Source: Succinivibrionaceae bacterium
GTDB lineage: Bacteria; Pseudomonadota; Gammaproteobacteria; Enterobacterales; Succinivibrionaceae
Reading direction: 5' to 3'
NCBI GenBank assembly: GCA_016284235.1
Contig: JAEEOK010000091.1
Location: 1-64,000 of the forward strand
DNA length: 64,000 nt
A program made the position numbers and the translations under genes. Below, piece by piece: positions 50,051 through 60,609 of the stretch; position 1 is the first letter of the stretch; each line of letters begins with the position of its first letter. The notes under the pieces are model-generated. The model worked only from the letters and a program-made list of their open reading frames with translations, was not told the DNA's origin and searched no databases.

Positions 50051-50330
50051 AGTTACAGATTGCTCACTGCCAAGAAGGCAAATTTATTGGCAAAGAATGA
50101 AAGTTAAGTTAAAACCGGAGTGGTCAACTTCCGATCGTTTTGGTGGTAAACTTTTTCGATCGTTCTACACCGGTTAAATTACAGCTCAGAGATTGCAAAA
50201 TTAAAGAGAAAAACACGAAAGAATAAACTCTGATCGTCGTTATATTCTTAGTGATGATTACACCAACTTTGCAGCCAGATCAGAGTTCGGGACTTTCAGC
50301 ATTTAGAAAATGGTACATGCCAGAAACACA

Positions 50331-50376
50331 AGAACCGGTAAAATTCTTCTAAACTTTACCGGTTCTGTTATTTTTC
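50331..50376 (+). terminator. Rho-independent terminator-like hairpin
   Basis: AGAACCGGTAAA...TTTACCGGTTCT followed by GTTATTTTT. Confidence 0.65.
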
Positions 50377-50488
50377 AGTAAACAATACGCCGGCACCGGC
50401 GTCTTTACATTCAATCAGGATTACTTGCTGAAAGAAACTGCAGTTTCAGCTGTATTACTGAGCTCCTACAGCAAAATGAAACTGAATA

Positions 50489-51319
50489 TCATTTCCCCTT
50501 CGGCTGAAACAACATCAGTTGCTCCATATAACTTGTATAGGTTTTAAGTTCAGCCCGGTACTGCTCCATTTCCTTTCGGCAAGATGCAAATGAATCCTTA
50601 TCTTCCTTTCCATCCTGGAGATCTGAATCATTATTTACAAGTTTCATGTTGAATACCTGCATATCCTCAACAGGACCGTCAAATTTTATCTGCCCCATGT
50701 TATATCTGATATTGCATGTAAATTTGCCTATACCACCGCTTGGAACTGAAACAGGAGTAAAACACCGAACAAAATTAGCTCCGTCATATTTTCTCTCATA
50801 ATCAGGAGCTCCAAAAATTTCAATATCAAGATCAAACTGAAGAGCCGGGATTGTATAATTTGAACCATTAAACAAATCAAAGGAGAGTTCAACTCTGTTT
50901 TCCGGATCTATGGAACTGTTCTTCAGACGTTTGTTTCTGAATTCCAGTCCGTTTTCATAACTTTTGTAGCAAGCAGCAGAGGTCTGCATCGCCTTTGATG
51001 TGTCATTGACCTTTTCCTCGACCCATTTTTTGCAATCATCAACCAGCTGATCGACAGTTTTTCCGGAAAATATTTTGATGCGCATCTGATCCCTACTTGC
51101 AGTATCGGGAATTTCATTTATCTTTTCTCGAGCTTTATGAAATGCAAGATCAAAGGCTGTTCCATTTCTTTCAGAAAGTCCATTCTTCAGCTCTATATAT
51201 GATTTCATTAAAGCTTCATCACTTGATCCGTCAAGAACCGGATCTCCACAACCTGTCAGACTCATAGAAAGAGCCAAAAAGATTCCACAAGAGCGAATAT
51301 TCGACATGAAGTATTTCAT
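50489..51319 (-). CDS. Hypothetical lipoprotein
   Basis: Lipobox-like LSMSLTGCGDP after a hydrophobic signal. Confidence 0.75.
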   Translation of the reverse strand: MKYFMSNIRSCGIFLALSMSLTGCGDPVLDGSSDEALMKSYIELKNGLSERNGTAFDLAFHKAREKINEIPDTASRDQMRIKIFSGKTVDQLVDDCKKWVEEKVNDTSKAMQTSAACYKSYENGLEFRNKRLKNSSIDPENRVELSFDLFNGSNYTIPALQFDLDIEIFGAPDYERKYDGANFVRCFTPVSVPSGGIGKFTCNIRYNMGQIKFDGPVEDMQVFNMKLVNNDSDLQDGKEDKDSFASCRKEMEQYRAELKTYTSYMEQLMLFQPKGK

Positions 51320-51404
51320 AAAACAACCAAACTAAAAATACAAATTATACGAGGATACAAACACCCTCTATATCATAACAACACAAAAAAATAATTATTA
51401 GGCT

Positions 51405-52310
51405 ATGCTGACACTCTAACGACTGAAGCCGAAGGATTCATGCTTCAAAGAACGATGCACAGCGAACTGCGTCTTACACGATCTCCTTGATAATTGCTTA
51501 CTCCTGCTTTTCACGGCAGGCTTATATTTCCGTATACCCCTCGGTATGTCAGTTCAGTCTTCAGACAAACCTTTATTCAGGATATTCACACCGGTATTCA
51601 TATCTGTTACGGCCTGTCTTCCCCTTTTTGCATAACTCACTTTCTGATTGCCGGACCTTTGTTACAGACAAGGCATGAACATCCGGGAGTTTGCTGATAA
51701 ACTGCTGCGGCGATTCATTCGGATATGCTCGAAATATTACGCCTTTATTCATACTGATAGCATCGGTCTTTTTTTGTATCTACGTAACTTTCTATCGTTT
51801 CAGAACTGACACCGCCCGCTGTACTTATAAAACATTTATGAGTCCTAAGAGCCGGCATTGCTCTAAACTGAAGGAATGCTTCTCTTAACGCCAATCAACA
51901 ATGATGAGCAACCTTTGATTAATCTGCCTCATTATATTTGGGATACTCACGGCAGGCGTACACTTACATAAATATGTACATGATCAATATTACATCCGAG
52001 AGCAGGAATTTAAATACCCTGTTTACTGAATTCAATGTCAGTAAGCTCTTTACCCTGTATTCAACCTGCAATGATGAATATTTTTCTGCGGTTTCCCGGA
52101 AAACACAAAATGACAGTTAACCAACAATGCTATTGTATGTATTGGTATGCCCTTACTCATTTTTCATGAATATATACTATCATATTTGCTGTGTTAGTCT
52201 ACACTTTATCTGCACACTGAAAAAACAACAGCCACTCCTGCGGTTAAAACCGCGTGTTTCACGCCTGCAGGGATTACAAAAAGATAACCTCATTTCCTGC
52301 AGAAATACTA
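51405..52310 (-). pseudogene. Decayed IS200/IS605-family element (TnpA and TnpB-tail remnants)
   Basis: Minus-strand fragments IDHVHIYVS, RLIKGCSSL, AMPALRTHKCFISTAGGVSSETIESYVDTKKDRC (TnpA-like) and DMNTGVNILNKGLSE (TnpB C-terminus-like), with stops and frameshifts. Confidence 0.65.
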
Positions 52311-53187
52311 CAGTTTGCCATCATGATTTTTGGTGAATGAAGTTTTATTCAAATCAAGAATTGGTTTATACGGCGGATCAGAATAGTCCCCCGTTGAAGA
52401 ACTGTTTTCCGTAATTACAACTGTCTGATCTTTAAAAACAGGAAAACTCTCAAGGCTGTCGCAACCGTTGAATGCTCCGTTTATGTGCTTAATCCCGTTA
52501 AAATTAAAATCAGGAAGTCTGCGCAAAGATCTGCAGCCTTCGAACATTCCACAGAGATTTAAAACTCTTGATGTATCAAAATACGGTATTTTTTCCAGTA
52601 GACTGCAGCCGGAAAACATTCTGTCAACTACGCTGATTTTACGGGAATTGCAGATCTCACATACGGTAAGTGCCGAACAGTTCTTAAATAATGCTGCAGC
52701 AGTCTCAAGTTCAGGAACATTAAAGAACATTGCCTGTTTGAGACTGACACAGTTCATAAACACCCCGTCGGCATACGCAACCTTCGGTATGTTATAAAAA
52801 ACAGCACGTTCAAGGGATGTACAGTTGCTGAACATAAACTGTATATTTTCAGCATCCTGCATACCTACAAGGTTTGCTTCTGCCAGCGAGGTGCATCCGT
52901 CAAATGTTTTAGTAAAAATCTTAACTCTGGATGTATCAAGTTCCGGAAGTTCTTTCAGTGCGGAGCAGTTCTGAAACATTCCCTCAACATTAAATGTCAT
53001 TGAAGTATTAAACCGGGGGATCCTGCAAAGACTGACACAGTCGGCAAACATATAATCCATGGATACAACATTTTCCGTGTTGAAGTCTGGAACGTGCTGC
53101 AGTTTCCTGCACCCTTTAAACATTTCAGATGTAGATTTAACCTTTGAAATGTCAAAAAGTGAAACATTTCTGAGATTTTCACAATTA
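52308..53187 (-). pseudogene. 3' part of a DUF285 gene interrupted by the transposon
   Basis: FFNCENLRNVSLFDISKVKSTSEMFKGC...; rejoins in frame with 58673-60102. Confidence 0.93.
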
Positions 53188-53195
53188 AAAAACAA
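53188..53195. repeat. 8-bp target-site duplication, left copy
   Basis: AAAAACAA, identical to 58673-58680. Confidence 0.93.
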
Positions 53196-53232
53196 GGCTC
53201 TGTTCTGGAAAAGTGTTGATGCCGAAAAGTGA
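53196..53232 (+). repeat. Left terminal inverted repeat
   Basis: GGCTCTGTTCTGGAAAAGTGTTGATGCCGAAAAGTGA, the exact reverse complement of 58636-58672. Confidence 0.96.
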
Positions 53233-53257
53233 ACACGGTATCTATGACATAAAAAGT

Positions 53258-53310
53258 CCTCTCAAATTTTGATGCTCCATGTTTGATGTCATGTTTCAAG
53301 ATTTGAGAGG
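53258..53310. repeat. Hairpin in the left subterminal region of the transposon
   Basis: CCTCTCAAAT (53258-53267) and ATTTGAGAGG (53301-53310). Confidence 0.7.
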
Positions 53311-53465
53311 ATGTTAAATTTTATCAATATCACATAAGTTATCATTGTCATGATTTCTATCATTCTTTAATCAATCTAACATAATTATCAGATTTCAATT
53401 GAAGTATATTGTTCACAAATGTATCATTTGTATATTGTATAAATAGTGATACGTAATTCTAAATA

Positions 53466-56400
53466 TTGAGATATGCTATGACAGATAAAGATTATATTAA
53501 AAACCTTTTAGTGATAATGGGTTTGGCTAAAAATAATGTGTTACCAAATAATGAAAATCAATATGATATTCAACATGAAATATATGAAGATGCTATTAAT
53601 AATTATAAGATAAGGGTTAATCTTACAGATGAGGAAATAGATTATCCAAATGATATTAACGGTTGGGAACGTAATAACAATTTTAATCAACCAGAAAATT
53701 TTGTGGTTTTAGAATGTGTTCACAGATTGTTAAAAAAGGGTTATAGAGCAACTGATATTGAATTAGAAAAAGAATGGCACTTAGGGCATGATTCTAAAAG
53801 TGGAAGATGCGATATAATTGTTTACGAACCTATTCATTCTGAAAATAATCAAGAAACAAAAAAAGTTTTATGCATTATTGAATGCAAAACATTTGGAAAT
53901 GAATTTAATAAAGAATTAAATAATTTAAAAAATGATGGAGGTCAGTTATTTTCTTATTTACAACAAGAAAGATCATGTAAATGGCTAATTCTTTATGCAT
54001 CAAAATATGATGATACAGATAAAGAAATGAAATATCAAATAGCCACAATTAAATCAACTGATGACCAAAATTTGATATTATTATCAGAAAATAATAAAAA
54101 ATCAGATAAAAATTCAGATATAAAATTATATATAAATGCTGAAACAACAGATGGTTTATTTAATGTTTGGAAAAATACATATGATGGTCAAATTTTAGGT
54201 GATGTGATCTTCTGTCAAGATACTAAAGCATATGAAATAGGTATTAAACCTTTATTAAAACGTGAACTTAAAGATTTTGATGATTCCGGGAAAATTATTA
54301 ATGGATTTGAAGAAATATTAAGACATAATAATGTTTCTGATAAAGAAAATGCTTTTAATCGTTTAATTGCATTATTTATTTGTAAATTAGTTGATGAAAT
54401 AACGAAAACCGATGATGATGTAGTCGAGTTTCAGTATAAGGTTGGAACTGATACATATGAAACATTGCAAGATAGACTTCAAAGACTTCATAAAGAAGGT
54501 ATGGATAAATTTATGAAGGAAGAAATTCTTTATATATCAGATGATTATCCTGATAACATAATTCAGCAGTATACAAATAAATCTAATCGGGATGAATTGA
54601 TAAAAGATTTAAAACAAACTATAAGAATTTTAAAATTTTATACTAATAATGATTTTGCTTTTAAAGATGTGCATAATAAAGAATTATTCTATCAAAATGG
54701 TAAACTATTAGTTGAAGTTATTGAATTATTTCAAAATTATAAAATTATTGGTTCCAATAAACTTCAATTATTGGGTGATTTATTTGAAAAATTGTTAGAT
54801 AAAGGTTTTAAACAGAATGAGGGACAATTTTTTACTCCAACTCCAATAACAAGATTTATTTGGAAATCATTACCATTAGATAAAATTATTTTTGAGAATG
54901 GAAAGCATAAATACCCTAAAATTATTGATTATGCCTGCGGAGCAGGACATTTCTTAACTGAAGGTATTGAAGAAATAAAACAATTACTAACTAAAAAAAA
55001 TATAAAAGAAGAGAATTGGTATAAAGATAATATCTACGGTATAGAAAAAGATTATCGATTATCTAGAGTATCTAAGGTGTCTATGTATATGCATGGTGCT
55101 GGTGATTCAAATATTATTTTTGGTGATGGATTAGAAAATGATAAAGGTGTTGAAAATAATTTATTTGATATTTTAGTTGCTAATCCTCCTTATTCAGTTA
55201 AAGGATTTAAACCACATTTGAATCTGAAAAATAATAAACTTGATATTATTGACTATATTTCAAATGATGGCTCTGAAATCGAAGTTTGTTTTGTTGAACG
55301 TATATCTCAATTATTAAAACCAAAAGGAATCGCATCTGTAATTTTACCAAGTTCATTACTGTCAAATATTAGTAACAGTTATGTCAAAGCAAGAGAGATA
55401 ATTCTGAAGAATTTTTACATACGAGGAATAACTTCATTTGGAAATTTAACTTTTGGTGCTACTGGTACAAATACAGTAGTTTTATTTCTAGAAAAATTTA
55501 ATGAACCTCCTAAAAAGATGTATTTACATAAAGATAGTGTAAATGCAATTTTTAATAATGAAAACTTAGATGAATGGGAAGATAAAGAAATTTTAACTAA
55601 TTATCTTAATCAAATTGATGTTGATATTGATTTTTATAAATCGTTTATTTCACAGAAATTGTTATTGTCTAAACTAAAGAGAAATAAACATTTTAGTATA
55701 TATGTTCAATCTTATGGGAATTCATCTGATGTTGTAAAATTATTAAATTCAAAATCTTATAAAAAGTTAAATAAAAAAGAACAATATGCTAAATATTTGG
55801 AGAATCTTTATAAATACATATCTCCTATTGAAAGGGAGAAGGTTTTTTACTTTTCTTTAATATATAAACAAAAAACTATAATTGTTAAATCACCAACTGA
55901 TAATAAACCTCAACAGGAATTTTTAGGTTATAAATGGTCAAACAGAAAAGGTGCTGAAGGAATACAAATTATAAAAATGGGTGGAAAACTGTTTGATCCT
56001 GCACATAATGATTATGCATCTGATTATATCAGAAATTCTTTTAATTCTGATTATCTCCCTGATTCAGAATATTCTAAATGTGTAAACACAAAGAATATGA
56101 TTGATTTTTCCAGAGATACGTTTAATAAAGAATTTAATTTATCAAATAACAAGAGTACTAATATTTTTTCTAAATATCTAAAAGTTGAATTAAATACTGT
56201 TGCAAGTTTAAAGGGTGGTGATAATTTTGATCCTAATTATCAAGGTAATACAAATAACACTTATATTCCATTTTATAAAGTAGGAGATATGAATATATCT
56301 GGTAATGAATATTGGATGAATAATGCTAGTAATTATGTCGATTTTAATACATTAACAAATATATTAAAAGCAACAATATTTGATGTTAATACAATAATAT

Positions 56401-57290
56401 TTCCTAAAGTTGGAATGGCAATACATACTAACAAAAAAAGAATTTTGTCTAGACAATCTGCAATAGACAATAATACTATGGCAGTTTGGTCAAAAGATAA
56501 TAAAATACTTTTACCTTTGTATTTGTATGAGTATCTCGTTAATTTTGTTGAATTAAAAAATTATTCATCTGAATCAAACCCTCCATCAATATCGCAATCT
56601 AACTTTGGAAAATTATTAATTCCTCTACCACCATTACAAATTCAGCAACAAATAGTTGCAGATTGTAATAAAATTGAAAACAATTTTAAAAAAATTAAAA
56701 ATAAAATTAATAAATGCAATCGTATTATTGAAAAAATATTTAAACTTTTAGACAAACATTCTTCTCAAGGGCAATTATACAGATTAGATAATAATACTTA
56801 TTTTGACCTTTCCATAGGTAAGAGAGTATTAAATAAACAATTGGTTCAAAATGCTAATATACCTGTTTACAGTGCTAACGTAAAAGAACCTTTTGGATAT
56901 ATTAATCAATTATTATCTAATTTAACAAATTTTACTACTCCATCAATTTTATGGGGTATTGATGGGGATTGGATGACTAATTATATTCCTGCAAATTTAA
57001 AATTTTACCCTACAGATCATTGTGGTGTTTTAAGATGTAATACACCAAATATCAACCCATATTATCTTTGTCATATACTTGAAACTGAGGGTACAAAATT
57101 GGGATTCAGTCGTAGTTTAAGAGCATCATTAGATAGAGTTAAAAATATAACTTTTAAAGTATGTTCACGAAAATATCAAGATAAGATGATTGCTAGAATT
57201 GAAATTTTAAATCAAATGATTTTACAATTATCTAATTCTTTAAAATCATACGATCAGCAAATTAAAAAAGTTTTAGAAAAGTATTTATAA
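53466..57290 (+). CDS. Single-chain restriction-methylation-specificity protein (Type IIG / fused Type I-like)
   Basis: N-terminal nuclease-like RCDIIVYEP...VLCIIECKT; N6-MTase motifs GQFFTPTPITRFIW, DYACGAGHFL, NPPY; two C-terminal specificity-like domains ending LIPLPPLQIQQQIVADCNKIE and a second half. Confidence 0.9.
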   Translation: MRYAMTDKDYIKNLLVIMGLAKNNVLPNNENQYDIQHEIYEDAINNYKIRVNLTDEEIDYPNDINGWERNNNFNQPENFVVLECVHRLLKKGYRATDIELEKEWHLGHDSKSGRCDIIVYEPIHSENNQETKKVLCIIECKTFGNEFNKELNNLKNDGGQLFSYLQQERSCKWLILYASKYDDTDKEMKYQIATIKSTDDQNLILLSENNKKSDKNSDIKLYINAETTDGLFNVWKNTYDGQILGDVIFCQDTKAYEIGIKPLLKRELKDFDDSGKIINGFEEILRHNNVSDKENAFNRLIALFICKLVDEITKTDDDVVEFQYKVGTDTYETLQDRLQRLHKEGMDKFMKEEILYISDDYPDNIIQQYTNKSNRDELIKDLKQTIRILKFYTNNDFAFKDVHNKELFYQNGKLLVEVIELFQNYKIIGSNKLQLLGDLFEKLLDKGFKQNEGQFFTPTPITRFIWKSLPLDKIIFENGKHKYPKIIDYACGAGHFLTEGIEEIKQLLTKKNIKEENWYKDNIYGIEKDYRLSRVSKVSMYMHGAGDSNIIFGDGLENDKGVENNLFDILVANPPYSVKGFKPHLNLKNNKLDIIDYISNDGSEIEVCFVERISQLLKPKGIASVILPSSLLSNISNSYVKAREIILKNFYIRGITSFGNLTFGATGTNTVVLFLEKFNEPPKKMYLHKDSVNAIFNNENLDEWEDKEILTNYLNQIDVDIDFYKSFISQKLLLSKLKRNKHFSIYVQSYGNSSDVVKLLNSKSYKKLNKKEQYAKYLENLYKYISPIEREKVFYFSLIYKQKTIIVKSPTDNKPQQEFLGYKWSNRKGAEGIQIIKMGGKLFDPAHNDYASDYIRNSFNSDYLPDSEYSKCVNTKNMIDFSRDTFNKEFNLSNNKSTNIFSKYLKVELNTVASLKGGDNFDPNYQGNTNNTYIPFYKVGDMNISGNEYWMNNASNYVDFNTLTNILKATIFDVNTIIFPKVGMAIHTNKKRILSRQSAIDNNTMAVWSKDNKILLPLYLYEYLVNFVELKNYSSESNPPSISQSNFGKLLIPLPPLQIQQQIVADCNKIENNFKKIKNKINKCNRIIEKIFKLLDKHSSQGQLYRLDNNTYFDLSIGKRVLNKQLVQNANIPVYSANVKEPFGYINQLLSNLTNFTTPSILWGIDGDWMTNYIPANLKFYPTDHCGVLRCNTPNINPYYLCHILETEGTKLGFSRSLRASLDRVKNITFKVCSRKYQDKMIARIEILNQMILQLSNSLKSYDQQIKKVLEKYL

Positions 57291-57335
57291 TTAAACTTAT
57301 ATTTTGATACAATATAAACAACTATTTTGGTTCGT

Positions 57336-58394
57336 TTATACTGGAATCGCATCTCTCAAATTCACTTTATACCCTCTGGAATTGCAGAGGGTAGAACATA
57401 CAAACTCTTTAAGAATCTTTGCTTTTTCAATTATTGATTCTTTAGCGATATTAATAAAGTTGTGGTATACCACATAGTTGTTAAGATATTTGGTAGCCAC
57501 ACCTTTGAAAAGGTCGTTAATCATGCGTTTTAACTCGCTATGATAACTATTTATCTTTTGGATATTAAACATTCCGTTCTTATGTTTACCGTTTTCAATC
57601 TTAATATGAGTCAGATTGTTGTCTTCTGCAATCTGATCATAACTGTTTAAACTGTCAGTGACAAAGAATGAACCTTCTTCAATCCTACCTTTAATAAATC
57701 CTGATAATTCATCAGTAGTAGGTCTGCCCAGATTAGTTATTTTACCGATAGAAAGACCATCAAGATTAACTGAACATGGAACACAGACTAATTCATCTGA
57801 TATACCTCTAACGTGGTTAGAGCCACCTCTTTTATGTGGTAATCTGGTGAGTATATCAGGGTTTTTACAGCCTTTAAAACTCAATCCAAAGTAGGTTTCA
57901 TCAGATTCAATAATACCATTCAGCACAACTTCGTTGTGCATATTCTGGAGAGCATCTAAAATCTTATGTCTCCAATCAAAAGATGAAGATTTAGAAATTC
58001 TGCAACAGGTTGCACACTGTCTAATGGTCATTTTATGCATCATACAGTCACAGTATTTTAACAGGGTATCATAAGATATTTTCATTCCATAGAGAATAGT
58101 ATTATTAGTCCATGTATAAGTATGTTTACAGTCTTTACATATGAATCTCTGTCTACCGTCTTTATGACCGTTTTTAACTACTCTATGAGATTGACAATGA
58201 GGGCAATATGGTCTGTCACCTAATGATGTTGCTTTCCTTTTAAGTATTAGTTCTTTGAATGATTTAATTGGATCCACAATAACAGTTTCAGGTTTTGAAC
58301 CAGTAAGAATCATCATGACTTCAGTCAGTTCATCAACATTAAGGTTTCTAAGCATTTCTACTATCGGCTTTAACTTCATTTTCATATCATTCAC
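57336..58394 (-). CDS. IS1595-family transposase
   Basis: Zinc ribbon CPHCQSHRVVKNGHKDGRQRFICKDCKHTYTWTNNTILYGMKI; catalytic-region motifs ESDETYFG, VTDSLNSY, NSYHSELKRMI. Confidence 0.95.
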   Translation of the reverse strand: MNDMKMKLKPIVEMLRNLNVDELTEVMMILTGSKPETVIVDPIKSFKELILKRKATSLGDRPYCPHCQSHRVVKNGHKDGRQRFICKDCKHTYTWTNNTILYGMKISYDTLLKYCDCMMHKMTIRQCATCCRISKSSSFDWRHKILDALQNMHNEVVLNGIIESDETYFGLSFKGCKNPDILTRLPHKRGGSNHVRGISDELVCVPCSVNLDGLSIGKITNLGRPTTDELSGFIKGRIEEGSFFVTDSLNSYDQIAEDNNLTHIKIENGKHKNGMFNIQKINSYHSELKRMINDLFKGVATKYLNNYVVYHNFINIAKESIIEKAKILKEFVCSTLCNSRGYKVNLRDAIPV

Positions 58395-58635
58395 CTTTAT
58401 ATTGTCTTCTATATATCATTATATTCAGCAAATATAAATAACATAGGAAATAATATGAATTGTTTATGAAATTATGATCTAAATCACCGACAGTTAGTGT
58501 CTTTTATGTCTAATTTGATTTGTTATGGAGTATTTATATAGATAATGTATATAAAATATCATGTGTGTAGAATACGTTGATAAATAATTAGTAACATGAC
58601 AAATTATATACATTTAATGATTATGACGGTTTATG

Positions 58636-58672
58636 TCACTTTTCGGCATCAACACTTTTCCAGAACAGAGCC
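58636..58672 (-). repeat. Right terminal inverted repeat
   Basis: TCACTTTTCGGCATCAACACTTTTCCAGAACAGAGCC. Confidence 0.96.
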
Positions 58673-60102
58673 AAAAACAAACCGGATAGGTTTCTCACCT
58701 CAGAAGAATTGCAGAGATTTACCATATCAAGAGTCCGGCACCCCGCAAACATCCTCGTTATATTCCTCGCCGACGAAAGATCAATTTCACCGGTATTTTC
58801 AATACTCTGGCAGTTCACGTACATTTCTGACAAATCAACCGCATCAGCAGTATTGAACATAGGGACGGATACCAGAGAGGAACATTCCGCAAAAAAACCG
58901 GAAAGATTCCTGCATCTCTGCAGATCTAAAGAAGGGACAAACTTTAGACTTTTACAGCCGAGAAACATATGATGCATATCAGTAATCTGATTGGTATCAA
59001 ACCATTTAACTGATTTCAGTTCTGAACAGTTGAGAAAAAGTCCTGCTGCAGAATGGCATCTCTGACCGAAGGTAATAGCAAAATCGACATGCAGAAAAAC
59101 ATGCCTCTGCCCAAAAGGAAAGAACACATCAGCATTATTCCGATGCTGTTTTCGGAATTCCAGTTCGTAATATGTCCCGACAAAAGGAGAATTTGAATAC
59201 CATGTATTGCCGATCCTTTTGCATACAACATCGTAGTTGATAACAACTTCCTTTAACTTTCCCTCTATGATTGCTATCTGAATTTCATCTGTAAGATCAA
59301 GAATGCTGTTCAGCACAACAACACCATCTTCGGGAACGTTTCTTTTAACATACTCGATTTTAACGCCATCCTCACGATCTATTCTTGCCGAACAGACCGT
59401 AAGAACAGGGGCATTGTCTTCAGTTATAGATGTATCGACAACAAAATCTTTGATGTAGCAGACGTTGCTCATTTTAAATTTCGGCAGAGAATGCAGATTT
59501 CTGCATTCTTTGAACATACCCTCTGCCGTAATAACATTTTCAAGAAACATATCAGGAATGCACTCAAGTGCGGTGCATCCATGAAACGTATAATTAGCAA
59601 AAAGAAGACTTGATGTATCCATATGAGGTACTATTCTGAGATTAGTACAGCCCTCAAACAGATAGCTCATATCCAGAACCATGGATGTATTGAATGCAGG
59701 AACTTCAGTAAGAGAACTGCAGCCTGCAAACAAACCTGCCATATTCTCCACTCTGGAGGTATCAAGAAGCGGAACCTCGGTCAATCCGGCACAGTATGCA
59801 AATGCATAATTCATACTGCATACATGTCCTGTATCGAATTCTGGCACGCTGATGAGATTGGCACACCAATAGAAAAGATAATCGATGCTGTGACAGTCCG
59901 GTCCTATGACTATAGTAAAATCTATACTTTCCATTTCCTCTGTCAGAGAATAAAACGGAGAATCATAAGAACCCTTAAGATCATAATTGATCACAAGTGT
60001 AAAATTTCTGAAACTGCTGTTGTACACAGCAATAAAATTACATACATCACCAGGTGAATTCAAAATCACGCAAAGATGATTATCCTTCGATTCAGTTTCC
60101 AC
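58673..60102 (-). pseudogene. 5' part of a DUF285 gene interrupted by the transposon
   Basis: METESKDNHLCVILNSPGDV...NLSGLF; its natural continuation is at 53187. Confidence 0.93.
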
Positions 60103-60609
60103 ACTCTATCCAACATTCGACTGCACAAAAAACTCTACAAAATCCGATGAAAAAAGGTTCTTTGCAAAAACCGGCTGGAAATATCCGGGATGATTTATTC
60201 CATATAAGCAGAACTCATCGACATGGAATAATTATTTGCTGGAGCTCAGAATTAACCCAGCTGCTGTCGCGCATCCTCTAACCTTTTGTGTCCGTATAGT
60301 TAACTGCGTTACCGCTGAAATGCAATTTCTGCTGGAAGGAACACTCCGAGCCGGAGTTCAATAGTCCGGTCAACGTCATTCCAAATGGAATTTGCAAAGA
60401 CCCTTTTATCTTGAACAAAACAATCTAATTGAGACGGAATTGTGATAGTATCATAACTCATAAATGTAGTTCCTTTGTTGTTTCTAAATCATTTTAAAAT
60501 TAATTTTTAAAATGGAATCACATTTTTTACCCGTAGATGAAGAGGGAACAGATCTACCGGGAACATGTGCTATCACTATTTCCAGTTTAATTTTGTAAAG
60601 AACAAAAAA

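Larger units (their letters stand above)
53196..58672. mobile_element. 5,477-bp IS1595-family compound transposon carrying a single-chain R-M gene
   Basis: 37-bp perfect TIRs, 8-bp TSD, IS1595-type transposase, AT-rich content, insertion inside an ORF that can be restored in frame. Confidence 0.96.

Noticed and set aside
50105-50175. Repeated (t)tcgatcgttt-type motif in GAGTGGTCAACTTCCGATCGTTTTGGTGGTAAACTTTTTCGATCGTTCTACACCGG
   Set aside because: Resembles IS21-type ends, but there is no transposase or matching second end.
50225-50287. 10-bp inverted repeat AACTCTGATC/GATCAGAGTT
   Set aside because: No coding content between the arms and no T-run; could be chance or an old IS end.
53466-57290. 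Possibility that the R-M gene is a BREX PglX component
   Set aside because: Nuclease-like N-terminus plus two HsdS-like domains fit a single-chain R-M enzyme better, and no other BREX genes are present.
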